Below, one piece after another: positions 17,701-27,179 of a stretch of 64,000 nucleotides of DNA (position 1 is the stretch's first letter; each line of letters begins with the position of its first letter). The notes beneath the pieces were generated by a model that saw only the letters and a program-made list of their open reading frames with translations, was not told the DNA's origin and made no database searches. The position numbers were made by a program, and so were the translations under genes. This stretch comes from Diphasiastrum complanatum (lineage: Eukaryota; Streptophyta; Lycopodiopsida; Lycopodiales; Lycopodiaceae). The DNA is taken from contig CM055102.1 of NCBI GenBank assembly GCA_029204225.1, forward strand, positions 11,421,245 to 11,485,244, in the 5' to 3' direction.

Positions 17701-20700
17701 ATCTCAATATTGCCATATTACAATTTGTTGAAGATCTAATTATTAGTGATTTCGAATATGGCCAATTTCCATGAGTCTATGTTGCCAAAGTCCAGTAAGC
17801 TTGATGGGACTAATTATAGTCTTTGGAAGTTTAAAATACATAATATCCTCATGGATAAGGAACCCTGGGATATAGTCAAAGGTCAGGAGGTTATGCAAAC
17901 TGGACTTAATGAACAGGATAGGAGAATTTTTATTTAAAGGGTGCATCGTGCACACTACATCATCATTCTTTCTGTGAAAGATAATATTATCCACTTATTA
18001 CAAGTGTTGCATGGCCTAAGGAGGTCTGGGATATTCTTAACAATATGTATGAAACTGCACGAGTGCTATTTCTAACTAGTAAGCCACATACTCTAAAGTC
18101 GATTACAGACTATATGATCAGGGTGAAAGATCTGAAAGGTAAATTGTCTGCTATAGCAGAGTTTGTTCCTAACAATGGCCTTGTTCCAATTATTCTTAAT
18201 AGCTTGCCTCTAGTATATCAGAACTCTGTTATGACCTTATCTCTAAGAGGAGACCTGCCTATGAGGAGCTGAATGGTCTTCTTCTACAAGAGGAGATGCA
18301 AAGTCAAAACTTCTTGTCAAGAGATGACTTCAAAGAGTAGGTGTTCTTTGTCAAGAACTAATCTCAGGAGAATAAGAAGCAGGGCAAAGGAGGAAAGAAG
18401 AATCAAGGTGAATGGCAAAATCAAAATGGATGGCAAAAGCAAGAAGGCAAAGACAATTCAGAGGGGAGTCATTCAAGGCCCATTATTCTAAGTCTACACC
18501 AAAGAGAAATGGTAACCGCAATGTTTGTGGCAAATCTAGTCATTTTTGCATTTGAATGCAAGAAAAAGAAGTTCACTCAAGGCAAGAAGAAGCAATCAGG
18601 GAACTTTATTGATGACGAGGACCAGAATGTAGTTGTTTGCGACGAGCTATTTTCAGCATCGACATTAGACGGAGCCAAAGATTGTTGTCACATGGATTCA
18701 GGAGCTATGCAACACATCACACCAAGACGAGATTGGTATACACGGTTGAAGGAGAGTCATGGTGATTCTCAAGTCAAGCTTGGTGATAACACTTCTTATG
18801 AAATACAGGGACGTGGTATGGTAAGAGTGCATTTACCTTCCGGGAATAAGAGTGCATTTACCTTCAGGGAATGTAGGAGAAATTAAGAATGTTCTCTATG
18901 TTCATGGGATGGAGTAACAATTGAAGTGAGTCTTGGTATAAGGGGAACTATGAAAGTACATAAAGTGTGATGTGGGCCAAGGGAGGGAGGAGAGAGAGAT
19001 GGTGACAGTGACTAATCCATAACAAAACCAACATGACATGAGAGGGGAGTGCTCAGATACTGCGCCGGGTGTTAGGGACCCAAGTCCCTTGGGTCCCAAA
19101 CCCAGACTTGAGACTGGACGATGACTGGGCCTGTAGACTTGACCGATGACTCGTGAACCTGCATGGTTGCCACGTGTCATGATCCAGGAGTGCACATGGC
19201 TTGGAGTCTCTCTCCTTGGAGGTATACAAGGGGAGGAGGACTCATTTGCCATCCATTCTATCTACCTAGGAGGAGGTGGATGGAGAGCGTGTGCACGGCC
19301 AAGATGTATTGCTAGCGTGAGGCAAGAGATGGCTACGAGCCTAGGCGGTGGTATGGGACACCGTCTGGGAAGGAGGTCGGATCCAGCTTGATACGGTCAC
19401 AGGCCAAGACACGGTGGGTGGACCCGGATTAGGTCCTATGGCGGGATGGAACGTGAATCGTTCGGTCTCTTGTGGTTAACGGGCACCTGGAGGTTTGCAG
19501 TAAGTAGGATTGTAACATATGGTATCAGAGCCACTGCATGCTGAAAGCAGGTGCATTGATCCGTAGAGTTTCTCTTGTAAGTTTCGGTGATTCTGACGGG
19601 TTTCAAAACGGTTTTTAAATGCGTTTTTTATGCACCCTTTTGTGTTTAGTCCTTCGCTGCTTTTGGTCTTTTTTGAAAGAAAATTTTCAAAAAACGAAGG
19701 CAGTGGGGCCCCTAGTACACTGCCATGTGGCACTGTCCAGTCCCGGACAGGTGGCAGAAAGGAGCGGTTCTTGATTCCGCTCAGATCCGAGGCACAGGGT
19801 TTGTATTTTAGTGGGCCCCCAGCGTTAAAAAGCTAGTTGATCGCTGTTTCTTCAGAGGGGGCCTCTTGCCTTAAACGGGAATGTAAATTTTATAAACCTT
19901 TAATTCGCTGTCCAGGGGCGGACAGGTGTCATGAACCTACTGTAGGCAATTCCGCTGGGCCAGTAGTAGGCGGACAGTAGTTCCGCGAGCCCCAACCCTT
20001 TTTTTTTTATAAAAAAATGTGTCCCCCTGTTGCGATGAACTGCAATGAAGGAGAGGGGGGTCTGAAATCCAGCGAAGGAGGCTTGAAGGCCAGTGAAAGT
20101 CCTGGAAGGGGTGAGGTGGCATCTCTTTGCCACGGGGGATAGAAACTAACCAATCCCTTGGTCATGATCAGGTTGTGGTGGCAAAGAAAAGCCACTTGGC
20201 AGGTGGTAAGCAAGCATGGAGAGGGAGGCATACCTCTCCTATGCATGAGTTTTTTTGGGAAGAAGAGGTGGAGGTGGAGGTGGTTGTGCATCCTTCTTCT
20301 TGCTCTCTCTTATTCCTCTTGGCAGCCATGGACAATACCATCTGGTTTGTGAAGAGTCAGCAAGAGTAGCTTTGTATCTATCTTCCTTGAGTAGCTTTTG
20401 ATTCCTTTCTATCATCTCTTCTTAATTCACCTCTCTTCTCTTTGAAAAAATGGAGCCTACTCCTACCACACAGCCTATGTCCCCTGTTCTTGAGGCTACA
20501 GTACCTGCCTCTGTTTTAGACCCTGATGCTTTGATGCTGGCTATTAACAGTCTACAGCAACAGATTGTGGATATGCAAGCTAAGCACAGTCGGGATCAAC
20601 AGGATCTCAAGGAATTGACGCAGCTAAGGCAATTGGTGCATCAACCCTTGTTCACTCCTGAAGTTTTTGCTGGGGAAAGGAAGGATAGAACCCCGAAGGC

Positions 20701-23700
20701 GGTCTTGCAATGGCTAATTCGGTGGAATTCGCACTTTTCCATGCACGATTCATCTGAGGACAACAAGATCAATCTCGCCATCATGCACCTACGAGGTAAA
20801 GCATTTACCTGGTGGCAAGATATAAGGGGTAAGCCTAAAGTTCCTAGGGAGGATTTTTGTAAGGCCTTCAAGGCGGCCTTCCTGCCTATTCTTGATGATT
20901 TTGAATTTTACCGTCAGTATGCAACAATCCATATGGGGAACCGGCCCCTGGATCAATATTTACAAGAATTTCAAGAGGTCTATTCTCGTTTTGCAACTAG
21001 AATAGATCCCTTGTTAGTAAAATTGCATTTTATACTGGGGTTGCCAAGAGACTACCAGCTAGAGGTCAGGAGGAACCAGCCTCTTACCCTCGAGGATGCT
21101 GTTCGCTTCGCCAGAATTCCACGATGATACTGGTACGATGGCTAAGCCTGAGACTGGTGTCTTGTCCGACATAAAGGGTAAGAGGCCTTTCTTTCCACAT
21201 AAATCGAAAGATAAGGCAAAGTAAGGGGCTTCAGGTTCAGGGAAATCAAAGAAAAGATCTACCTTGGACCAGGAAACCTTCATGAAAGCCAGAAGCGACA
21301 ATCTGTGCTTCAATTGCATGGAACCAGGTCATGTCGCGAAGGAATGTCCAAAGAAACGGAAAGCTAGAGAGGCATCTTTTAAGACGCCAGGTAGCTCTAG
21401 CATATCTAGTGTAGATCTTTCCTTTGCTGGTAATTCTGTGTGTGAGCATTGTTGTTTTAATACGGCTGTTTTTGGCCCTCATGACCTCATTCGGATGAAG
21501 GGGGTTGTGGGTGGCAAGCCGTAACTGTTTTATTTGATGATGGTTCCACACATAATTTTGTTAACGCTAATTTGTTGCAGAAGCTAAAGGTGAAAACAAG
21601 GCAAAGTGACCACTGATACACAATGAAGCTGGCAACTGGAGCAGAAAGCCAAGTTTGGAACCGGGTAGTCCCACGTCTACCAATAGAGATTCAAGCCTAT
21701 AAGGATAAATTAGACTTTCATATTATGAATCTAGATAGGGTAGATGTTATACTTGGTAAGGAATGGTTCTATGAGAGGAACGAGTCTATGAAGAAAAACT
21801 ATGTAACACACAGTTTGTCGTTTTTACATAACGGCTCACTCATAGAATTGAATGGAAATGTGGATATTTCTACTCCGTATATGCTTTCTGATTTGGAAAC
21901 TGTTAAATGTATGGATATTGTGGATTGCAGTTCTTATTTATGTTGGTTAAAAGATTTTACTTACCATGAAGAACGTAGTTTGCAATTTTACAATCTCCAA
22001 ATGGAATTAATGTCTAATAACCTAAAACAAGAAAACTCGCCGGAAGGTGAAATTTTTTTAACGATGTATTTCCTGAGCAGCTTCCTAAGGGTCTTCCCCC
22101 CTCTAGGGGTGTTGACCATGGTATTAAACTGATTCCTGGTAGTTCTCCTATATCACTGTATCCATATAGGATGAGTACTACTGAAGAGGATGAGGTTTTT
22201 AGGCAACTGCAAAATTACCTTAAGATGGGCCATGTTAGGCCTAGCAAATCTCCCTAGGGGGCACCTGTGCTCCTTGTTGATAAAAAAGACGGAGGCACTC
22301 GTCTTTGTGTGGACTTTAAAAAGTTGAATAAGTTAACGATTAAAAACCGTTATCCTTTGCCGCGAATGGATGAACTGTGGCCATTATGAGTTTCTGGTTT
22401 TACCTTTTGGCTTGACGAATGCTCCAGCGACCTTCCAACAGATGATGAACGATCTTCTTCGTCCATATCTGGGGAAGTTCGTAATAGTCTACTTAGATGA
22501 TATCCTCATCTATAGTAAGACCTTGGAGGAGCATCTCAGGACTGTCTTAAAGTTACTTAGACAGGAGAGGCTTTTTGCCAAGGAGTCCAAATGTGTGTTC
22601 TTCCAGAAAAGGTTGTTATACCTTGGTCACATTATTTCGGACCATGGGTAATTGACCCAAATAAAGTCCGACAAGTACGTGAATGGCCTATCCCTAAAAC
22701 CATCTGGGAGGTTAAGTCCTTTTTGGGCTTCACGGGGTTTTTTCATAGATTCATCTTGAACTATGCATTAATTGCATTGGCCTTGACGAATGTCCTCAGG
22801 GGGGCTAAAAGAGTTAGCCGGCACAGTAAGTTCAGTCCTCCAGTTACTTGGACTGAAGAGTTGAATCAAAGTTTTGAGAACCTCAAATACTGTGTAACTA
22901 CAACGCCTATTTTACACATAGTGGATCCTAACAAGCCATATGTACTTGAAACGGATGCCAGTGACTATGCTATAGGCACAGTCCTAGGCGCTCAAAGGAC
23001 ACTTGACTTAGTAAAAAGGAACTTTTACTGGCCAAATTTAAAAAGTCAGGTGGAGGCATATGTTCGCAAGTGCCGCAATGCCAAGTTAACAAAGCTGAAA
23101 GACTTAAGGCAGATGGTTTGTTAATGCCCTTGGAAATTCCCAAAAGAAAGTGGGAAAGCATTTGCATGGACTTTGTGGTTGGGCTACCTCGGACGGGGAA
23201 GCAAAATGATGCCATTTGGGTAATAGTTGACAGGTTAACTAAAATGGCGCAGTTCATACCAACCAAGCAAATTGTCAAAGCTTTTGAACTTGCACAACTT
23301 TTTGTGGAAAAGTTGTTCAGGTTGTTTGGGTTGCCGAATGACATTGTTAGTGATCGAGATCCAAAGTTCACTGGCAAATTCTGGCAAGCGGTCTTTGAGA
23401 AATTAGAGACCACTCTAAGTTTGGGGTCTTCAGATCATCATGAATCGAATGGTCAGACAGAGAGGACAAACCAGTCTATGGAAGATATGCTTCGAGCATA
23501 TGTTTCCAGAACAATCAAAAGTGACAACCTAGGGTCTATGAGGAGGGGGCTTGGGTATATCTTAGAATCCCAAAAGATTCTAAGGTTCTAAGGACTGGAA
23601 AATGTCCTAAGTTGTCACCTCGTTACGCAGGGCCATTCTGTATAGTAAAGAAACTCCATCGGAATGCGTACCAGCTGGAACTTCCTCAAGGTGTTAAGGT

Positions 23701-26700
23701 ACACCCAGTTTTTCACATTAGTCGTTTAAAGGAACGAGTTGGTGGAAAGCATGACTTGATGCCTCGGAACTGGCAGGTGACTGAGTACTTGGTTCGTTGG
23801 AAAGGAAGTTCCGAGGATGACGATACTTGGGAGAAAGAACATGACCTTAAACTGAGATTCCCTGTATTCCTTCCTTAGATAAGGAATTCTTTTAAGGAAG
23901 AGGGAATGTTAGGGACCCAACTCCCTTGGGTCCCAAACCCAGACTTGAGACTGGACAATGACTGGGCTTGTAGACATGACCGGTGACTCGTGAACCTGCA
24001 TGGTTGCCACGTGTCATGATCCAGGAGTGCACATGTTACATACCTATGTAACTAGCAGTACTTCAGACCCCTAATAGTCCATTTAGTGTTGGGGGCTAAA
24101 TGGCAAGGTACCCTTAGGATTAAGGGTATGTGCCCTTGGAGAAGGACAGGCAAGTGACTACACCTTCGTCGGAGGTAATGGAGTCACGTGACCCTTGGAT
24201 AAGGGGTACCCTTAGTATTAAGGGTAGATGCCTTAGATTAAGGTACTAGTGTCCTTGGTTAAGGGCAGGTAGGTGTCTATGCCTTGGATGGAGGTATGGA
24301 ACCTAGAGAGGTGTTAGAAAGTCATTGGATGACTATTTTTCTAAACCTTGGGCCTCAACCTTGAACCATATCACTTTATTGGTCTAGGACCAAAGTATAC
24401 TTGCACAACTTGGGCAATGGGACCTAGTAGGAGGGCGCCCTTCTAAAGTGTCCATTGAGTTTCCAACTCCCACAAGAAAGGCATTCAAAGAGTCATAGGT
24501 TATGGAAAGAGTCTCTTGACCTTCCATAAGCCTATGGAGGCTCTTGGAGATTCTTTAACTCCCCTAGGCTTCTCTCTCTCTCATTGGATGAGCATGGAAC
24601 TCCATAGTGCATTGGAGGGGTCCATGGGCCATCTATATGAGGGTAGTAGGGCGCCCATTGGGAGGGGGAGATCTCTCTTGTTTGCTTTGCATATGCTTTA
24701 GTGTTGCTACTAGTGTGTAGAGTGCTTTCTTGTGGTAGTATGCTTGAGGTCTGGATCTTGCTTATGGTATGGGACATAGGTAGGGTTTGGATCTTGAGTA
24801 TGCTATGGAGTGTTGTGGTATGCTTGTGATTTGTTTATGGTTAGCAAGGGGGTGCTAGATAGGTCTTGCTTGGAGCTTGGATCTAGCTATGGTTGGGTGG
24901 TGAATACTTGAGGCCAGCTTGTTATTTTGAGGGCCATTCCCTCCACTTAGAATTGAACCCACCCTTACAATACGGCTTCTCTTCAAGCAAAAAAGTTAGT
25001 TTGAAATAATGGAACCCACCTTTGTGTCCTAAAACACATGGAATCCACTTCCTAATCTCTCCTTAACGCTCAAATCATTGCATGTTCCAAAAACTCCATG
25101 CTAAGATTCTCCATTCACTAGGCAAGACACTTCACCTTCCTTAAAGAACTTCGTACTTGCACCAATATCCATGTGCCACGATCATTGCCATCTCCAAACT
25201 AGACTATCTCAAATACGTCATAGACATCCCTAATTGGCCCCCATAGATAGCTCCTACGGGATCCATTTTGGGTCAATTTATAATTGAGTCTTAAAATAGA
25301 ACAATGTGGATCTTCATCTTAGCAAATACACCACAATCTCCGATGAGTATTAGCTTTATTTCATCAATGTTCATGCCTGGATATCAGATTGTCACTGTTC
25401 TACATCGATTTGATCTGTATATTGACATTCTCTTGAAACTTTTAAAGTGCATCTTGTGTTGTTTTGCTCATAGCTACATGGATTCAAAGGTGATGGCACC
25501 TTGAAGCATAGTGAAAATTTGGTAGAGGAAGAGCATGAAATGTCTCCTCTTAATCTACGGAAAAACAACTCTACACTTTCATCTCAATACATAGGATGAC
25601 GAAGAGAAAATTCAAATAGATAAAAGCTTGTAGATCGACATTTTGCAAGAGCCTTTTGTTTTCTTAGGTTGCTTCTTTGCATCATATGATGCTACCTATG
25701 TAGTCGAGGCCTTCTTATATTTCATTTTGATTTGACAAATTTTTCCAATGACAAATTTTGATTTCACCTGTTGTCACTGAAACGCTGCATAAATTCTAGA
25801 TCCTGACATTTGTAATCAAGGTTAGAATGTGTAGTATTTCAGCTTTCTTCCAATTTCATTTCTTTTTTGCATGGAAGATGAATCATCAAAATAAGGCTAA
25901 CAGTTTCACCCAAAGTATATGGCTGTTGTTTAAGTTGCTTTTGGATACTTCCGTTGTTTAAGTTGCTTTTGGATACTTCCAGCCCAATTGCTTCAGAAAC
26001 TATGTTCCCCACTAACAAAATTCGAAGCCGCATCACATTCTGGAACCAGTAAACCAAAAGTGCTTGGTGATGCGGTGCAACTTAGCAAGTTTCTATCTGG
26101 TATTTTGTCAAACTAAACAAGAGAATACACATTTGAAATCAATAAAGGTGCATCCAGCTGCACCAAAAGTAGGTTTGCATTCGAGAAATTTTCAAAAAAT
26201 GTGCATAAACTTAACCCGTTTAATGTATTGGGAAGAAACTAAGCAATAAATCCGTGCATAAGACCCATACCCTTCTAAAATGACTTGCAAAGGATCATGT
26301 CACAGAGGTACATGATAAAATCCCACAAGAACACGCTAAAAATTGAATGCTTGGGATGGCCTACCCATAAGGGTCAGAAGCAACACAAATGCCTTCAAAG
26401 TAACAGAAACAAAACAACTCATGGGATGGCCTAACCCTAAGGACTAGAATGACGTAGATAAAATGCCGTACAAGTAACAGAAACAAAAACGACATAGAAT
26501 TTCGTCAGCGATATCTGTGACACACCTGCTCCTGGAGTGCACGAGCAAGAGCCAAATCAGCATCAATTTGACTCAATGACGTAAACGGCTGCCGAGTAGC
26601 AGAAACTGATTCGCATGCACCACTTACTTCAGTTAGACCATCACCGCATACATTGCCTCTGCTGCCATCGTCCTGTTTCTGATCTGTAACGCCGACCTCT

Positions 26701-26789
26701 TCTGACTGCTTCCCATCCTGCCTCTGCTCCTTGCCCTCTTCAGATGATGACTCGGGCTCCTTTGCTTCTTCCGCCATGCCCTCTCCCAT
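7742..26789 (-). CDS. RING-H2 E3 ubiquitin ligase, BIG BROTHER-like (7 exons)
   Basis: Coding exons in order: 26526-26789, 15333-15651, 15122-15159, 12234-12275, 8086-8213, 7875-7983, 7742-7780, all with GT-AG introns and compatible phases. They total 939 bases, or 312 codons plus stop. Seen in the protein: an acidic Ser/Glu/Gln-rich N-terminus, two similar [16 protein letters not shown] motifs (near the end of exon 1 and in exon 2), an [10 protein letters not shown] motif, an acidic serine-rich stretch, the block [20 protein letters not shown] typical of BIG BROTHER relatives, and a C-terminal RING-H2 at residues about 265-305 (C-x2-C-x14-C-x-H-x2-H-x2-C-x10-C-x2-C, all eight ligands present). 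Known for the family: transfer of ubiquitin from E2 to substrates; Arabidopsis BIG BROTHER limits organ size. Substrates here are unknown. The start at 26789 is the first ATG after a predicted leader-intron acceptor. Orthology to a particular BB or BB-related gene is inferred. Confidence 0.88.
7875..7983 (-). CDS. RING gene exon 6 (most of the RING-H2)
   Basis: Acceptor TTGCAG, then A-TGT-GTC, completing the Gln codon before CVIC. It carries six zinc ligands (C-x2-C, C-x-H, H-x2-C) with the core [12 protein letters not shown], and ends LNK|GTTGTG. Confidence 0.93.
8086..8213 (-). CDS. RING gene exon 5
   Basis: Acceptor GTGTAG, then GAA-CTG-GTG, encoding [16 protein letters not shown] and a short serine-rich linker up to MEQ. 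The donor CA|GTAAGT is a strong consensus in phase 2. The GEAVGTES motif is a family hallmark. Confidence 0.9.
8214..12233 (-). other. RING gene intron 4 (about 4.0 kb)
   Basis: Bounded by the GTCATC donor (below 12234) and the GTGTAG acceptor (above 8213). It is AT-rich with no transposon protein or RNA gene that I can recognise. Confidence 0.7.
12234..12275 (-). CDS. RING gene microexon 4 (42 nt)
   Basis: Acceptor CCGTATAG, then GACATGTGGGAGGATGTGG..., donor GAG|GTCATC. It encodes [14 protein letters not shown], the conserved block before the [13 protein letters not shown] segment in BIG BROTHER relatives, in phase 0 on both sides. Confidence 0.88.
13211..13278. repeat. (GA)n microsatellite at the LINE-like 3' end
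   Basis: About 34 GA units, directly adjoining the AATAAA-containing end of the LINE-like unit (on the minus strand, a TC tail). Confidence 0.95.
13463..14411 (-). pseudogene. LINE ORF1-like protein, frameshifted
   Basis: The ATG at 14411 opens a Ser/Pro-rich N-terminus with a PSPSPSPS run, then a coiled-coil-like stretch (Leu/Ile heptads around 14140-13960). The reading then moves to the frame of 13928-13722 (ALNVRVRGI... FFEESL, RRM-like) and to a third frame ([10 protein letters not shown]..., then [11 protein letters not shown], and [13 protein letters not shown]). The last blocks resemble the RRM and C-terminal domain of L1-type ORF1 proteins (transposase 22 family), which bind RNA. Two frame changes make it non-functional as it stands. 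Confidence 0.6.
14563..14716. repeat. GC-rich degenerate tandem repeat
   Basis: Phrases such as CGCTAGGAGGCCATC and AGGCAGCAGCCATCCGCT recur three to four times with substitutions and small length changes. GC content is far above the surrounding intron. By position, upstream of the ORF1 start, it could be a LINE 5' promoter monomer array. Confidence 0.7.
14716..14770. repeat. (GA)n microsatellite, about 55 bp
   Basis: Pure GA array at the other edge of the LINE-like unit. Confidence 0.95.
15122..15159 (-). CDS. RING gene microexon 3 (38 nt)
   Basis: Acceptor CTGACAG, then CT-GGA-GGG..., ending TCT-GAG|GTACTC. It reads [12 protein letters not shown] and supplies the two bases needed to complete the split Ser codon from exon 2. 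The acidic Gly/Ser composition suits a linker. It is too short to be found by ORF length. Confidence 0.75.
15333..15651 (-). CDS. RING gene exon 2
   Basis: The acceptor GCTTTGCAG precedes GAAAGAGCTTACATG (ERAYM). The exon holds an acidic serine-rich tract and a second ALQEAEDS motif and ends GAT-T|GTAAAA in phase 1. The open frame continues past the donor for only 12 codons. Confidence 0.88.
15652..17757 (-). other. RING gene intron 1, 3' part
   Basis: No coding feature. TGTTAGGATTGATG at about 16463 could be the start of the 5' LTR of the Copia relic that follows, but I saw no clear LTR end or primer site. The stretch from 16850 to 17560 repeats words such as GCTGGAAATC, CTGGAC and AGATCATTGTTG loosely. 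Confidence 0.4.
17758..18930 (+). pseudogene. Copia gag-protease relic
   Basis: ATG at 17758 opens a gag N-terminus with the family motif [13 protein letters not shown] (UBN2/DUF4219 type). The reading is broken by a stop at 17935 and frame changes, then shows a gag core (18045-18270), a remnant zinc-knuckle region, the retropepsin block [16 protein letters not shown] (about 18690-18740) and a VLYVHGME pre-integrase piece near 18890-18910. Integrase and RT are absent. It lies antisense in RING gene intron 1, just left of the chromovirus. Confidence 0.85.
19070..19517 (+). repeat. Chromovirus 5' LTR (about 448 bp)
   Basis: Begins TGTTAGGGACC and ends GGATTGTAACA (TG...CA), two bases before the primer site. 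The first 129 bases match the 3' LTR with a few substitutions. Confidence 0.88.
19520..19532 (+). other. Primer binding site (initiator Met tRNA)
   Basis: TGGTATCAGAGCC directly after the 5' LTR, complementary to the 3' end of plant initiator methionine tRNA. Confidence 0.85.
20450..21524 (+). pseudogene. Chromovirus gag with CCHC zinc knuckle
   Basis: ATG at 20450 opens 225 codons with a coiled N-terminal stretch and the retrotransposon gag core ([13 protein letters not shown]... FTWWQDIRG... [11 protein letters not shown]). The frame then shifts near 21115. The knuckle [14 protein letters not shown] lies at 21307-21348, with the right C-x2-C-x4-H-x4-C spacing. Confidence 0.9.
21525..23100 (+). 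pseudogene. Chromovirus protease-RT-RNase H relic
   Basis: Protease: [10 protein letters not shown] around 21534-21565, and later [23 protein letters not shown], then [11 protein letters not shown], then a jump from RMDEL to [16 protein letters not shown] near 22370. About 45 residues that normally lie between them are missing. The active-site YLDD is at 22490-22501. RNase H starts ([13 protein letters not shown] at about 22940) but jumps to the integrase N-terminal FYWPNL...VRKC block at about 22985. A stop at 22256 and several frame changes add to the damage. Confidence 0.9.
23101..23598 (+). pseudogene. Chromovirus integrase core
   Basis: Shows [46 protein letters not shown] and [16 protein letters not shown], so the D, D and E catalytic positions are recognisable. 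The sequence after LRAYV jumps quickly to the SH3-like region, which implies a deletion at the end of the core. Confidence 0.88.
23599..23878 (+). pseudogene. Integrase C-terminus with chromodomain
   Basis: An SH3-like tail ([25 protein letters not shown], then [11 protein letters not shown]) is followed by a chromodomain core, [17 protein letters not shown], and a stop at 23876. Chromodomains of this kind guide integration to particular chromatin marks in the family. A polypurine tract (AAGGAAGAGGGAA) follows at about 23894-23906. Confidence 0.9.
23907..24035 (+). repeat. Chromovirus 3' LTR, truncated
   Basis: Matches the first 129 bases of the 5' LTR, with a few substitutions, up to GAGTGCACATG. 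It then departs abruptly into a sequence starting TGTTACATACC. Confidence 0.88.
24034..26525. other. RING gene intron 1, 5' part, with repeats
   Basis: Begins at a perfect palindrome (GTTACATA-CC-TATGTAAC) at the broken chromovirus LTR. Two diverged units starting GGTACCCTTAG at about 24108 and 24206 form a roughly 98-bp tandem repeat. A short duplication of GTTTAAGTTGCTTTTGGATA lies at about 25926 and 25956. No gene or transposon protein was recognised. The leftmost part may be an unknown LTR or MITE. Confidence 0.45.
26352..26495. repeat. Two-copy tandem repeat, about 71 bp
   Basis: GGGATGGCCTA(C/A)CC.TAAGG followed by AGTAACAGAAACAAAAC occurs twice, at about 26352 and 26423, just inside the first coding intron of the RING gene. 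Confidence 0.6.
26526..26789 (-). CDS. RING gene exon 1 (N-terminus)
   Basis: It encodes 88 residues from [12 protein letters not shown] to ALQEQ, rich in Glu, Gln and Ser. The donor is CAG|GTGTGT, phase 0. An in-frame ATG cluster at 26825-26817 lies upstream, but it would fall inside the predicted leader intron, so the ATG at 26789 is preferred. Confidence 0.8.
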
Positions 26790-26805
26790 CTGCCCTATCG
26801 CCTTC

Positions 26806-27038
26806 CTATACAAATTCATCATCAATCAAATCTTCCACCACAAATTCATCATCAATCGATCTTTTAAGACAAATTCTCCATCAAATCTGAACCTCCAACG
26901 AAAACAAGCAAGGAAAATCATCAATCAATCATTTATGAGGAATTCTTCATCAACTCTGATCCTCCAATGAAAACAAGCAAAGGAAAAACAGCCTCGATAC
27001 AAAGCGGAAGCAAAAATACATGAGCCGAAGGCGCTTAC
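26806..27038 (-). other. Predicted leader (5' UTR) intron of the RING gene
   Basis: On the minus strand a strong donor, GAGGAG|GTAAGC, at 27039/27038 and an acceptor, TTTGTATAG, at 26807-26806 would join the leader to a 16-base leader tail and the ATG at 26789. This is inferred from splice signals only. Confidence 0.5.
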
Positions 27039-27061
27039 CTCCTCACAACCCTAACGAGTCT

Positions 27062-27094
27062 TCAAGGATTTGAGTTCCGATCCATCGTCGCCAT
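27062..27094 (-). promoter_or_regulatory. Upstream ORF in the RING gene leader
   Basis: In the predicted leader, ATGGCGACGATGG opens a 10-codon frame (MATMDRNSNP) that stops before the leader intron. Its ATG context is good (G at +4). Such uORFs commonly lower translation of the main frame; here this is an inference. Confidence 0.45.
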
Positions 27095-27164
27095 CGAAAA
27101 CGAAAGCCGAAGCAACTAAAGAAAAAGAAAAAGCAAAGGAAGAGGAAGAGGAAGAAGAAGATCC

Positions 27165-27172
27165 ATTATATG
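27165..27172 (-). promoter_or_regulatory. Weak TATA-like box for the RING gene
   Basis: Minus strand CATATAAT, followed by a CT-rich leader (CTTCTTCTTCCTCTTCCTC) of the sort common in plant 5' UTRs. Transcription would start near 27135. A weak match. Confidence 0.25.
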
Positions 27173-27179
27173 AATGAAT

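Larger units (their letters stand above)
19070..24035 (+). mobile_element. Gypsy chromovirus, internally deleted
   Basis: TGTTAGGGACCC at 19070 and again at 23907 marks the two LTRs. Between them, in order: primer site, gag with CCHC knuckle, protease, RT, partial RNase H, integrase, and a chromodomain, on the plus strand and antisense to the host RING gene. RT and RNase H have internal deletions, frames are broken, and the 3' LTR stops after about 129 bases. It cannot move on its own. The chromodomain places it among chromoviruses; the clade is undetermined. Confidence 0.93.

Noticed and set aside
24108-24310. Possible coding repeat with GGTACCCTTAGG units
   Set aside because: No frame is open through both units; better described as a decayed noncoding tandem repeat.
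26731-26970. Plus-strand frame over the RING gene start
   Set aside because: Antisense to exon 1 and the leader; hydrophobic and repetitive without homology.
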